DNA from: JBJXGE01 sp046154185
GTDB taxonomy: Bacteria > Planctomycetota > UBA8108 > UBA1146 > JAJFFE01
Assembly: GCA_046154185.1 (NCBI GenBank)
Contig: JBJXGE010000068.1
Coordinates: 41,059 to 105,058, forward strand
Direction of reading: 5' to 3'
DNA: 64,000 nt
Shown: positions 32,865 through 41,258 of the stretch, in pieces
Layout: each line of letters begins with the position of its first letter
Numbering within the stretch: the first letter of the stretch is position 1
Made by a program: the position numbers and the translations under genes
The notes under the pieces: generated by a model
Database searches by the model: none
What the model saw: only the letters and a program-made list of their open reading frames with translations
What the model was told of the DNA's origin: nothing

Positions 32865-34205
32865 ATGAACGGCATCCTCGCTAGCATCGCGGAGCGCGTC
32901 GGCCTCGGCACGCTCGAGACTGCGCATTGGGTCGGCGCGCTCCTCTATGCAGGGCTCGCGATCTTGCGGCGCTCATTCATCGAGACGCCGCACGGCCACT
33001 ACCATCCGCAGTTTCGCAGCATGCGACTGCCGTTCGATTTTGATGAATCGGAGAAACTGCGCCGCATTGGCGTCATGCTGACGGCGGTCCAACATCTCAC
33101 TGGAATCGTTTGGATCGTTATTTTCATCGCATACAGATTTTGCCGAGGCGCATGGTATGACGCCGGTCCTTGGAATGAGATCACCTGGTCGCGCGCGTTC
33201 GGACCGCTCATTGAACTGCTCGCATTCGCCGTTTGTTTCGTCGAACTCTTCCCGCAGGTGATCGCGGCCTGGCGCGGCCGGCGCCTCGTGCTTTGGTTGC
33301 TCTCGACATTGTGCGCGCTCGAGTCGCTCTTTGCGCCGCTGACATTCAGCTTTCGCTGGCTGCGCGCGGCGCTGCTGCGCTTCCTCGGCAACGGTGAAGA
33401 GCGCAGCGATGCAGAGGCCGCCGAAGAGAGCATTGTCGCCGCGGTCGAAGTCGGCGAGCGCGAGGGGCTGTTCGAGGCCGGCGAGAAAGACATGTTCTAT
33501 TCGCTCCTCAAGTTTCGCGACGCCGAAGTGTTCGAGATCATGACGCCGCGCACCGATATGGTGTGCTTCGATGGCGCCGGCACGATTACAGAGACTATTC
33601 CGCTTGCCGTCGCTTGCGGGCACTCGCGCATTCCCGTCTACCGGCGCGATATCGACGACATCATTGGCATCATGAACGTCAAAGATCTGCTCCGCCACGC
33701 GAGCGATACCGGCGCCGCGACGACGTCGATCGCGACGATTGTGCGCAAGAGCAAGAACATACCCGAGACAAAAAAAGTGCGAGAGCTGCTGAAAGAGTTT
33801 CGCGCGGAACGCTTTCACATCGCGATCGTGTTGGATGAATATGGCGGCACGAGCGGCCTCGTGACGATCGAAGACGTGATTGAACTCATCATCGGCGACA
33901 TCGAGGACGAATACGATGATACGGCCACGACGCAGCTCATTCGCCGCGTCGACGACGAGACTTTCGATGTCGACGGCCGTGCACCGATCGTGGAAGTCAA
34001 TCTGGCGCTCGACGCCGAGCTGCCCGAAAGCGACGACTACGAGACGGTGGCCGGCTACCTGATGGCCTCGATGGGGAAAGTACCGCGCGAGGGCGAAGTG
34101 TTTCAACACGGTCGCGTCGTGTTTCGCATCGTTGCGGCCGACGAGCGCAAGATCAAGCGCGTGCGCGTGCAAGTGTTAGAGCCGCTCGAACAAGATGCCA
34201 AGTGA
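32865..34205 (+). CDS. CorC/HlyC-type membrane protein with paired CBS domains
   Basis: A 446-residue protein of the CNNM/CorC-HlyC group, proposed to act in Mg2+/Co2+ export. The N-terminal third has about three to four hydrophobic segments (22-38, 86-104, 125-145, 150-172), though it is not an obvious match to the usual DUF21 repeat, so the membrane part may be divergent. The CBS pair begins at EIMTPRTDMVCFD and includes DIIGIMNVKDLL and DEYGGTSGLVTIEDVIELIIGDI. The C-terminal transporter-associated domain has YETVAGYLMASMGKVPREGE. It sits 18 bp upstream of recO, a neighbourhood also seen in other bacteria, where corC-like genes lie near recO and era. Confidence 0.87.
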   Translation: MNGILASIAERVGLGTLETAHWVGALLYAGLAILRRSFIETPHGHYHPQFRSMRLPFDFDESEKLRRIGVMLTAVQHLTGIVWIVIFIAYRFCRGAWYDAGPWNEITWSRAFGPLIELLAFAVCFVELFPQVIAAWRGRRLVLWLLSTLCALESLFAPLTFSFRWLRAALLRFLGNGEERSDAEAAEESIVAAVEVGEREGLFEAGEKDMFYSLLKFRDAEVFEIMTPRTDMVCFDGAGTITETIPLAVACGHSRIPVYRRDIDDIIGIMNVKDLLRHASDTGAATTSIATIVRKSKNIPETKKVRELLKEFRAERFHIAIVLDEYGGTSGLVTIEDVIELIIGDIEDEYDDTATTQLIRRVDDETFDVDGRAPIVEVNLALDAELPESDDYETVAGYLMASMGKVPREGEVFQHGRVVFRIVAADERKIKRVRVQVLEPLEQDAK

Positions 34206-34223
34206 GCGGGCGCGAGCGATTCG

Positions 34224-34967
34224 ATGACGACCTTGAAGACGCGCGCATTGGTGCTCAAATGGTTGCCCTACTCGGATCATTCTCAGATCGTCACGGTTTT
34301 CACGCGCGACTTCGGTCGGCTCGCGGTGCTCGCGCGCGGCGCGCTGCGATTGGCGAAACGATCGGCCGCTTTTCCGGCGCCATTCGACCACGCCGGCTGG
34401 TACGACCTGATGTTCCGCGAGCGCGCCGGCGAATTGCAGCTCGCGCTCGAGGCGCGGCTCATCGAGGGATTCGATCATCTCCGCACGACGCTCGGCAGCT
34501 ATACCGAGAGCTGCTTTGCGCTTGAACTTCTCGATCGGCTGTTCTCGGCGCGCGACCCGCACCCGGAGCTGCTGCGGGGAACGCTCTCGTATTTGAAGCT
34601 CCTCGAGTTGCGCGCCGGGCGCCCGACCTTGAGCGTGCACTTTCAGAGTCTTGTGTTGCGCGAGAGCGGCGTGTTGCCGGATTGGCTGCGCTGTGCCGAC
34701 TGCGGCGCGGAATTGGTGCATGAACGGCGCGTCGAGTTTCGCGTACCGGTTGGGCCGATCTGCCCCGCGTGCCGTGCACCCAAAGATGTTCCCGTGGCGT
34801 ACGAGACGCTGGAATATTTGGCGCGCGAGGGGACCATCCAATGGGGTTACGTGCCGAGTTTGAAACCGTCGAGCCTCGCGCTCGAGTCCGCCGCATGGCT
34901 TTTGCGCAGCCTGTTGCTTTATCATCTCGGCGCCGCACCGAGATCGATGCGGCATGTGTGCGAGTAA
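34224..34967 (+). CDS. recO: DNA repair protein RecO
   Basis: A 247-residue RecO of the RecFOR recombinational repair pathway, loading RecA onto SSB-coated single strands. The N-terminal OB fold opens with TLKTRALVLKWLPYSDHSQIVTVFT. A helical domain follows, with the zinc motif CADCGAEL ... CPACRAP (four Cys) at about 153-185, typical of many RecO proteins. The length is normal. It starts 18 bp after the CorC-type gene. Confidence 0.92.
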   Translation: MTTLKTRALVLKWLPYSDHSQIVTVFTRDFGRLAVLARGALRLAKRSAAFPAPFDHAGWYDLMFRERAGELQLALEARLIEGFDHLRTTLGSYTESCFALELLDRLFSARDPHPELLRGTLSYLKLLELRAGRPTLSVHFQSLVLRESGVLPDWLRCADCGAELVHERRVEFRVPVGPICPACRAPKDVPVAYETLEYLAREGTIQWGYVPSLKPSSLALESAAWLLRSLLLYHLGAAPRSMRHVCE

Positions 34968-35017
34968 TGCGCACGTGTGCGAGGGATACAGTCCGCTGAC
35001 CACGCGAGGAGTTCGAG

Positions 35018-35989
35018 ATGACACTCCAACATTCGAGTCGCCTCGTCTCGGCCGCCATCGCACTGCTGCTCGTAGCGCTGGCGCTGCCGCGTGCCGTCGA
35101 GGCGGGTTGGGTTTGGACGCCACAGACGGGGTGGTACAACCCCGCGCGCGCCGTAAAGAGCACGGCGCCAGAGCTGCTGGAGCAGGCGGACCGCGCGTTC
35201 GCCGCGGAACAGTACGCCGACGCGGCGCACGGCTACCAACTGTTGTTGGACTCCTACCCCAACGCAGTCGAGGTCGACACGGCGCTCGTGAAGCTAGTCG
35301 AAGCCTGCTTCCAACTCGGCGAGTACGATCGATCACTCGAGGCCATCGATCGGATCTTGGCGCGCAAGCCGAGCGCGGAGACGACGACTCAGGTGCTGCT
35401 CCGCAAGTATGAGATCGCCGTCTCGTTCTTGAGTGGTCGCAAACGCAGTTTCTTCGGTATCAGCATCGGCGCCGAAGACTATGCGATCGAGCTGCTCGAC
35501 AAGTTGGTGGAACGTTTTCCGTTCCAGTCCTACTCGGACGATGCGCTTTACCACATCGGCGCCTACTATCTGCGCGAGTCGCGCTGGGAGGAGGCCGAAG
35601 TCGTCTTCCAGCGAGTGATTAAGGATTATCCCCAAAGCGAGTGGTCTGGAATTGCCGAATACCAGATCGGCGCGTCAGCTTTGCGTCGACTCAAAGGCGT
35701 CGATTACGACTTCGCGCCCGTGAATGAAGCCGAGCGGCGGTTTGTGCATTACTTGCAGCGCCATCCGGCGGGTGAGAAAGCCGCCGCTGCTCGGGATGGT
35801 CTCAAGGAGGTCAATCGGCTCCGAGCGCAGCGTTTGTACAACATCGCGCGGCACTACGAGCGGCAAGGCGCCGCGAAAGCAGTGCGCTACTACCTGCAGA
35901 AACTGTTGCGCGAGCACCCGGAAACGCCCATCGCGCCGACGGCGCGGGAGCTTCTCAAGAAAACGGGAAGCGCCGGCGATGTGGAGTAG
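35018..35989 (+). CDS. BamD-like TPR protein (outer-membrane assembly)
   Basis: A 323-residue secreted protein: signal peptide AAIALLLVALALPRAVEA, then GWVWTPQTGWYNP, then TPR-like helical pairs (ELLEQADRAFAAEQYADAAHGYQLLLDSYPN; DDALYHIGAYYLRESRWEEAEVVFQRVIKDYPQSEW; NIARHYERQGAAKAVRYYLQKLL). This is the pattern of BamD, the essential TPR partner of BamA in outer-membrane protein insertion. Unlike classical BamD it has no lipobox Cys at the cleavage site, so it may be soluble in the periplasm. Its end overlaps the lptE-like start by 11 bp. Assignment to BamD rather than another TPR protein is probable but not certain. Confidence 0.7.
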   Translation: MTLQHSSRLVSAAIALLLVALALPRAVEAGWVWTPQTGWYNPARAVKSTAPELLEQADRAFAAEQYADAAHGYQLLLDSYPNAVEVDTALVKLVEACFQLGEYDRSLEAIDRILARKPSAETTTQVLLRKYEIAVSFLSGRKRSFFGISIGAEDYAIELLDKLVERFPFQSYSDDALYHIGAYYLRESRWEEAEVVFQRVIKDYPQSEWSGIAEYQIGASALRRLKGVDYDFAPVNEAERRFVHYLQRHPAGEKAAAARDGLKEVNRLRAQRLYNIARHYERQGAAKAVRYYLQKLLREHPETPIAPTARELLKKTGSAGDVE

Positions 35990-36488
35990 CGCCCGACCTG
36001 GACAAGTCGGCGGTGCGGTGTCGCTGCTGCTGCTGCTGCTGACCGGCTGTGGCTATACGCTCGGTTACCGGACGTCCGAGGGAACCGTGCGGCTGGCCGT
36101 GCCGATGTTCGAGAACCAGACGTTGCCGTTGCGACGCGAAGTGGAATTCGATCTCACGCGCGCGGTGCGACAACAACTCGAGCTGCGGTCCGACGTCCAT
36201 CTCGTGTCGGTTGCGAATGCGGACGCGATTCTCAAAGGGACCGTGGTCTCGTTTCGCGAGCTGGTGCTGGCGGAGGGAGTGCGTGATGCAATTCTCGAGT
36301 CCAGCATCGACGTCGCGGTGCGCGTGCGTCTCGAACGGCTGTCGGACGGCGTAGTTTTGCTCGATGAAGTGGTCACGGATAGTGCGCCTTATTCTGTGTT
36401 GCGAGGAGAATCGCTCGACGATGCGCGAACCGAAGCGATCGACAAACTCGCGCAACGCATCGTCGCCGGTATCGAGGCTTGGGACTGA
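35979..36488 (+). CDS. lptE: LptE-family lipoprotein (LPS assembly)
   Basis: A 169-residue lipoprotein. ATG 35979 overlaps the BamD-like gene by 11 bp and gives a textbook lipobox LLTGC with Cys24. The mature part begins GYTLGYRTSEGTVRLAVPMFENQT, the usual LptE N-terminal pattern of a GY-rich start and a beta strand leading to PxFxN. A compact alpha/beta fold with DEVVTDSAPYSVLRGESL and a C-terminal helix (DKLAQRIVAGIEAW) follows. LptE plugs the LptD barrel that moves lipopolysaccharide to the cell surface. With the BamD-like gene next door, this is good evidence for a true outer membrane in this organism. Confidence 0.82.
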   Translation: MWSSARPGQVGGAVSLLLLLLTGCGYTLGYRTSEGTVRLAVPMFENQTLPLRREVEFDLTRAVRQQLELRSDVHLVSVANADAILKGTVVSFRELVLAEGVRDAILESSIDVAVRVRLERLSDGVVLLDEVVTDSAPYSVLRGESLDDARTEAIDKLAQRIVAGIEAWD

Positions 36489-36524
36489 TCGCTGTCCACT
36501 CCTAACAACCCGAAACGGTGCGGC

Positions 36525-38402
36525 ATGATGACGCCGCCTGATCGTAGCCGATGGTTGCGATTCATCGGTCTCGCCCTGTTAGTGTTGTCGTTCACAATTC
36601 TGCTGTCGCTGCCAAGGCGTGGCGCCGCTGAGCTGAACGATTTGAGCTACGTGCGCGCAGCCGCGCGCGCGGGTGACATCGAAGAGTTGTTTGTGATTCC
36701 TGGCGAGCGACGATTGCGCGGCCGTTTCACGGCGGCGAGCCTTGACGGCGAGGCGCGCACTTTCGACTGCATAGCGCCGACCGACGACTTGCTCACGCGC
36801 GTCCTTGATGACGTCGAGACATGGAATCGAGAACACGCGGACGCGCTGATACCGGTGCGCGTGCGCGCGCCGGCGAACGTGTACCTCATGGCGGCGTTGC
36901 AGACCTTTCCCTGGTTGCTCCTCGGCTTCGCGTTGGTTTGGTTGTATTTGCGCAATCAACGCAATCTTGGCGCCGGACCGGGCGCTCATCCATTTGCACG
37001 CTCCCGAGTGCGTCCGGCAAAAGAACGCTCGCAAATCACATTCGATGATGTGGCGGGCATCCAAGAAGCCAAGGACGAAGTCTACGAGCTGATAGAGTTC
37101 TTACGCGATCCGGCGCGTTTCCATCGACTCGGCGGTCGTATTCCTCGTGGTGTTTTGCTCGTCGGTCCGCCTGGCACCGGTAAGACGCTGCTCGCCAAGG
37201 CCGTCGCCGGGGAGGCGGGCGTACCGTTTTTCTCGATCTCCGGCTCCGACTTTGTCGAGCTATTTGTCGGCGTGGGTGCGGCGCGCGTCCGCGACCTGTT
37301 TCGGCAAGCGCGCGAGCAATCGCCGTGTATCGTGTTTCTTGACGAGATCGATGCAGTCGGCCGTCGTCGCGGCGCGAGCAGCGCGGGCGGCTCGGAGGAG
37401 CGCGAGCAAACACTCAACGCCATCCTTGTCGAAATGGATGGTTTCGAGTCGGAGTCCGGCGTGATCGTCATCGCGGCGAGCAATCGGCCCGATGTGCTTG
37501 ATCCCGCGCTGTTGCGTCCCGGCCGCTTTGACCGCGAAATTACGGTGGAGTTGCCCGACATGGCCGGCCGCGTCGAGATCCTCAAAGTGCACGCGCGGCG
37601 CGTACCGCTCGGATCGGAAGTCGATCTTCAGCGAGTTGCGCGCGGCACACCGACTTTTTCCGGCGCCGACCTTGCGGCGCTCGTCAACGAAGCCGCGCTC
37701 ATCGCGGCGCTTGCCGACCGCAAAGAGGTTGCGCCGGCCGATCTGGAAGAAGCGCGCGACAAAGTCCGTTGGGGCCGTGCGAAGAAGAGCCGAGCGATGG
37801 TCGAGGAGGACCGCCGCATCACGGCGTTCCACGAAGCGGGGCACGCGCTTCTCGCGCTGTTGCTGCCGGATGTGGAGCCGTTGCACAAGGTCACGATCAT
37901 CCCGCGCGGACCGACGCTCGGTGCGACCATGCAGCTGCCGGAGCGGGATCACTATCACTTTTCGCGGACCAAGGCGTTCGGCAACTTAATGGTCCTGTTC
38001 GGCGGCCGCATCGCCGAGGCACGGTTTTGCGGGGATGTGTCGAGCGGCGCTTCGAACGATCTCGAACGCGCTTCCGAGCTCGCGCGCCGAATGGTTTGCG
38101 AGTGGGGCATGAGCGCGCGCGTCGGGCCGATTGCTTACAAGCGCAGCGTCGCCCCAATGCAACTCGAAGAGTCGCGGGGCATCGAGCCGCTCGGCGCCGA
38201 GACGCGGCGCGAGATCGATCGCGAGATCCGCCGGCTGGTCGAGGAAGCGTACGCGGAGGCGGAAACCGTCATCGAGCAACACGCAGAGGACGTCGAGATC
38301 ATCGCGCGGGCGCTTCTCGAAGATGAAACTCTTTCGGGCGAAGAAGTCGCCGCACTGATCGCCCCCGCGCTCAAGTCCGAGCAGGCCGTCGCGCCGTGCT
38401 GA
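36525..38402 (+). CDS. ftsH: ATP-dependent zinc metalloprotease FtsH
   Basis: A 625-residue membrane AAA+ protease that degrades misfolded membrane proteins and short-lived regulators. Two N-terminal helices (about 12-29 and 122-142) flank a periplasmic domain. The AAA domain has DDVAGIQEAKDEV, Walker A GPPGTGKT (214-221), Walker B FLDEID (271-276) and the SRH region SNRPDVLDPALLRPGRFDRE. The M41 peptidase domain has HEAGH (436-440) and the third zinc ligand region SSGASNDLERAS. The first two codons are both ATG, so the start is 36525 or 36528. It lies 36 bp after lptE. Confidence 0.96.
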   Translation: MMTPPDRSRWLRFIGLALLVLSFTILLSLPRRGAAELNDLSYVRAAARAGDIEELFVIPGERRLRGRFTAASLDGEARTFDCIAPTDDLLTRVLDDVETWNREHADALIPVRVRAPANVYLMAALQTFPWLLLGFALVWLYLRNQRNLGAGPGAHPFARSRVRPAKERSQITFDDVAGIQEAKDEVYELIEFLRDPARFHRLGGRIPRGVLLVGPPGTGKTLLAKAVAGEAGVPFFSISGSDFVELFVGVGAARVRDLFRQAREQSPCIVFLDEIDAVGRRRGASSAGGSEEREQTLNAILVEMDGFESESGVIVIAASNRPDVLDPALLRPGRFDREITVELPDMAGRVEILKVHARRVPLGSEVDLQRVARGTPTFSGADLAALVNEAALIAALADRKEVAPADLEEARDKVRWGRAKKSRAMVEEDRRITAFHEAGHALLALLLPDVEPLHKVTIIPRGPTLGATMQLPERDHYHFSRTKAFGNLMVLFGGRIAEARFCGDVSSGASNDLERASELARRMVCEWGMSARVGPIAYKRSVAPMQLEESRGIEPLGAETRREIDREIRRLVEEAYAEAETVIEQHAEDVEIIARALLEDETLSGEEVAALIAPALKSEQAVAPC

Positions 38403-38524
38403 ACGCACCGCGCACTTCGCACCGCGGAGCCATTGGCGCCGCCGTTTCCCCGGCGGTACTTAACGCCCCGCCATTCGGCTATGATCCGGTGCTGGCAATC
38501 TCGCCGTGAAAGCACGACCGCGCC

Positions 38525-39376
38525 ATGTTGCGAGCGCAGCGCTTGCGCGTTCTCGGAATCCTGAACGTGACCCCGGACTCGTTTTCGGACGGCGGGCATT
38601 ACTTGGATGTGCGCGCCGCGGTGACTCACGCCCACGATCTGCGAGCGGCCGGCGCCGACGCCATCGATATCGGCGGCGAGTCGACGCGCCCTGGCGCCGC
38701 GGAAATCTCGGTCGACGAAGAGCTCGCGCGGGTCGTACCGGTGCTCGACGAACTGCGCCGGGATGGGCTGCCGATATCGATCGACACGCGCCGTCATGAA
38801 GTTGCGCGCGCCGCCGCCGATCGCGGCGCGACGATGCTCAACGACACTGCGGCGCTGCGTGACGACTCGCGGCTCGCCGTGCTCGCGGCGGAGCGTGAGC
38901 TCACGGTCGTGCTCATGCATCGACAAGGCCGCCCACTCACGATGCAAGTGGCGCCGCGGTACACCGACCTACTGAACGACGTGCGAGGTTTTTTCGCCGA
39001 GCGCGTGGCCGCGGCGTTGGCGGCAGGCATTCGCCGCGATCGGCTCGTTCTGGACCCCGGTCTCGGTTTTGGCAAGTCGCGCGAAGACAACTACCGCCTG
39101 ATGGCCCATCTCGATTACCTTGCCGTCGAAGACTTGCCGATGATGGTTGGCGCCTCGCGGAAGTCGTTTCTGCGGCAACCGCCGTTTGCCGTGCCGCGCG
39201 GTAACGACGGCGATGGCGCCCCACCGAGCGAGCGCCTTCCGGCATCGCTTGCCTTTGTCGCCGCCGCGTACGTACTCGGAGCGTCGTGGGTGCGCGTGCA
39301 TGATGTGGCAGCGACGGTGCGACTGATCGAAACCTTGTCGGCCATCGCCTTGAGTCGCGCTGAGGAGTTGCGCTGA
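38525..39376 (+). CDS. folP: Dihydropteroate synthase
   Basis: A 283-residue FolP that joins p-aminobenzoate to dihydropterin pyrophosphate in folate synthesis. Classical motifs: ILNVTPDSFSDGG (12-24), DIGGESTRPGA (48-58), the ISIDTRR strand, MLNDTAAL, and the C-terminal VGASRKSFL and VRVHDVAATVRL, where Arg and His bind the pterin phosphate. The length is normal. Its TGA overlaps the cdaA start by one base (TGATG), so the two should be co-translated. A 122-bp gap separates it from ftsH and may hold its own promoter (TATGAT at 38480-38485). Confidence 0.95.
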   Translation: MLRAQRLRVLGILNVTPDSFSDGGHYLDVRAAVTHAHDLRAAGADAIDIGGESTRPGAAEISVDEELARVVPVLDELRRDGLPISIDTRRHEVARAAADRGATMLNDTAALRDDSRLAVLAAERELTVVLMHRQGRPLTMQVAPRYTDLLNDVRGFFAERVAAALAAGIRRDRLVLDPGLGFGKSREDNYRLMAHLDYLAVEDLPMMVGASRKSFLRQPPFAVPRGNDGDGAPPSERLPASLAFVAAAYVLGASWVRVHDVAATVRLIETLSAIALSRAEELR

Positions 39377-40191
39377 TGTCGAGCTTATTTGAGTTCGTGC
39401 TGTCAAAGGCCGGCTGGACCGTAGTCGTCGAGCTATTGCTGGTCTATTTGGGAATCTACTACTTCATGGTGTTTTGCGAGGGCACGCGCGGCGCCGGAAT
39501 CTTGAAGGGTTTCGCTATTTTCGTCGTGCTGACGGCCATCGTTTTCACGCAGGTTTCCGAGCTGTTCGGCTTCGATCGAATCAACTGGCTGATCTCGATC
39601 TTCACGCCGACTTCCATTACCGCGCTGATCATTATTTTGCAGCCAGAGCTGCGACGCGGGCTCGCACGTATCAGCCAGTCGCAGTTTTTCGGCGAGTTCG
39701 TGAGCGACGAGCACAAAGTCACCGAGGAGTTGATCCGCGCCGTTTTTCGCTTGGCGAAGAACCGCGTCGGCGCACTGGTGGCCATCGAGCGCGAAGATTC
39801 GCTGCAAGCCTATGTCGAGCGAGGCACCGCGCTGGATGCGGAAGTACGCAGCGAACTCTTGAGCACGATTTTCTATCCGGGCACGGAATTGCACGACGGC
39901 GCGGTGGTCATTCAGCGCGGCCGCATCGCCGCGGCCGGTAGCCTTTTTCCGCTGTCGGAAAACCAACAGCTTGGACCGTGGGCCGGCACTCGGCATCGCG
40001 CCGCGCTCGGCCTGTCAGAGGAGACGGACGCCATCATCATTGTCGTGAGTGAGGAACGCGGCGAAGTGTCGCTGTGCGTGCGCGGCGAGATTGAGCGCAA
40101 CCTCGATCGTGAACAGCTTGAGCGCGAGCTGCGTCGTTACTACGCGCTCGCGGATGATCGCGCGGAGACTGAGAGCGAGGTCGCGGTCTAA
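39376..40191 (+). CDS. cdaA: Diadenylate cyclase CdaA (c-di-AMP synthase)
   Basis: A 271-residue membrane-bound DAC enzyme that makes cyclic di-AMP from two ATP. Three N-terminal helices (about 12-31, 39-58, 68-88) precede the DAC domain. Catalytic motifs are intact: DGA in ELHDGAVVI (174-176) and RHR in TRHRAALGLSEETDA (206-208). The start overlaps the folP stop by one base, and the stop overlaps the ybbR-like gene by one base (TAATG). It is followed by cdaR-like and glmM genes, the conserved trio known from Gram-positive bacteria, in which CdaR and GlmM bind and tune CdaA. Confidence 0.96.
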   Translation: MSSLFEFVLSKAGWTVVVELLLVYLGIYYFMVFCEGTRGAGILKGFAIFVVLTAIVFTQVSELFGFDRINWLISIFTPTSITALIIILQPELRRGLARISQSQFFGEFVSDEHKVTEELIRAVFRLAKNRVGALVAIEREDSLQAYVERGTALDAEVRSELLSTIFYPGTELHDGAVVIQRGRIAAAGSLFPLSENQQLGPWAGTRHRAALGLSEETDAIIIVVSEERGEVSLCVRGEIERNLDREQLERELRRYYALADDRAETESEVAV

Positions 40192-41258
40192 TGGTGCGTC
40201 GCAGTCGCTCTCCGCTCGCCGAGATGCTCGTCGGCAATTGGCGAAACAAACTTTTCGCGTTGCTGTTGGCGGTCGTCGTGTGGGGCTTCGCCTATCAATT
40301 GACGACCGTGCGCATGCAGCTCGACTTCTCCGTGTCGATCAGCGCGCCCGCGGGCGTCGAGACGCCCATTCTGATCGTGTCGCGGAAAGTGGCGCGCGGA
40401 AAGTCGCCCGGCGCGGATTTCACTGGCGTCGTGTCCATGACGCTCAAGGGTCAGCAAGGTGAATTGCAGGGCCTCAAGGATCAGCCGACACTCACGGGTC
40501 ATATTGTCCTGCCGCCTTTGAGCAACGGATTGGTCGACCTTCTGGAGCAGATCAAAGTCGACTTGCCGCCTGGCATCGAAGTGGTGGCGGTGGAGCCGCA
40601 AACCGTTCAGTGCGAACTCGACCGCGAAGTTGTGCGCAAACTCAAAGTGCGACCGGTGATCAAAGGCACGCCGGACGGGCCGCTCGTGCTGCGCGAGACG
40701 CGCGTCGAGCCCGAGGAGATAGCCGTCGTCGGCCCCGAACGCTGGTTCGCTCAGGAACTGCAACTGTCGACCGAGGAGATCAGAGTCGACGGCGTTCAAG
40801 AGCTCGAGCGAACATTCGAAGGTGTGCGGGTTCCAGCGCCCGCCGTCGCGGATCTGAAATACCAACGGTTCGTCGGGTTTAGTGGGCGCCTCGATCCCGT
40901 GCTCGTCCGCGTGGTGTTGCTCTTCGAGAATACCTCGATCGAAGAAACCTTGCCGTCATTGCCTATCAAGTACGCGAGCGATCCGGACGTCAGTGTGATC
41001 GATGCTGTTTTGACCCTGCGTGAGCCAAAGTTTCGCGGCGCGCCGGCGGCGATCGCCGAATTGAAGAAGCGCATCGCGGAGAATCGCGTGAAGATCTGCG
41101 TGCTGGTGAAGCCTTTTGCGCCGCAGCCCGTCACTGTCGAACGCGACGAACTCGAAATCATTGGGTTGCCCGAGGGCGTTGAGCTCGTCGAGACCGCCAC
41201 GATCGTGTCGTATCGCGTGAAGGACGAAAAAGCGCCGACGGAAGATACGGATCAGTGA
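40191..41258 (+). CDS. cdaR: YbbR-domain protein, CdaR-like
   Basis: A 355-residue protein with a single N-terminal membrane anchor (NKLFALLLAVVVWGFAYQLT, about 19-38) and the rest outside the cytoplasm as YbbR beta repeats. Examples are VVSMTLKGQQGELQGL, LPPGIEVVAVEPQTVQCELDREV, TRVEPEEIAVVGPERWF and LPEGVELVETATIVSYRV. CdaR proteins bind CdaA and modulate c-di-AMP output in Firmicutes. Immediate coupling to cdaA on one side and glmM on the other (overlaps of 1 and 4 bp) supports the same role here. Confidence 0.88.
   Translation: MVRRSRSPLAEMLVGNWRNKLFALLLAVVVWGFAYQLTTVRMQLDFSVSISAPAGVETPILIVSRKVARGKSPGADFTGVVSMTLKGQQGELQGLKDQPTLTGHIVLPPLSNGLVDLLEQIKVDLPPGIEVVAVEPQTVQCELDREVVRKLKVRPVIKGTPDGPLVLRETRVEPEEIAVVGPERWFAQELQLSTEEIRVDGVQELERTFEGVRVPAPAVADLKYQRFVGFSGRLDPVLVRVVLLFENTSIEETLPSLPIKYASDPDVSVIDAVLTLREPKFRGAPAAIAELKKRIAENRVKICVLVKPFAPQPVTVERDELEIIGLPEGVELVETATIVSYRVKDEKAPTEDTDQ

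Noticed and set aside
32973..34172. 399-codon open frame on the minus strand
   Set aside because: It is antisense to the CorC/HlyC-type gene with its clear CBS motifs; composition is His/Arg/Ala-rich shadow sequence.
30575..36560. Shared 15-16-base string gtagccgatggttgcg at about 30575 and 36544
   Set aside because: One copy is intergenic and the other lies within the ftsH coding start. With a 64-kb biased sequence a match of this length can occur by chance, and the flanks do not align.
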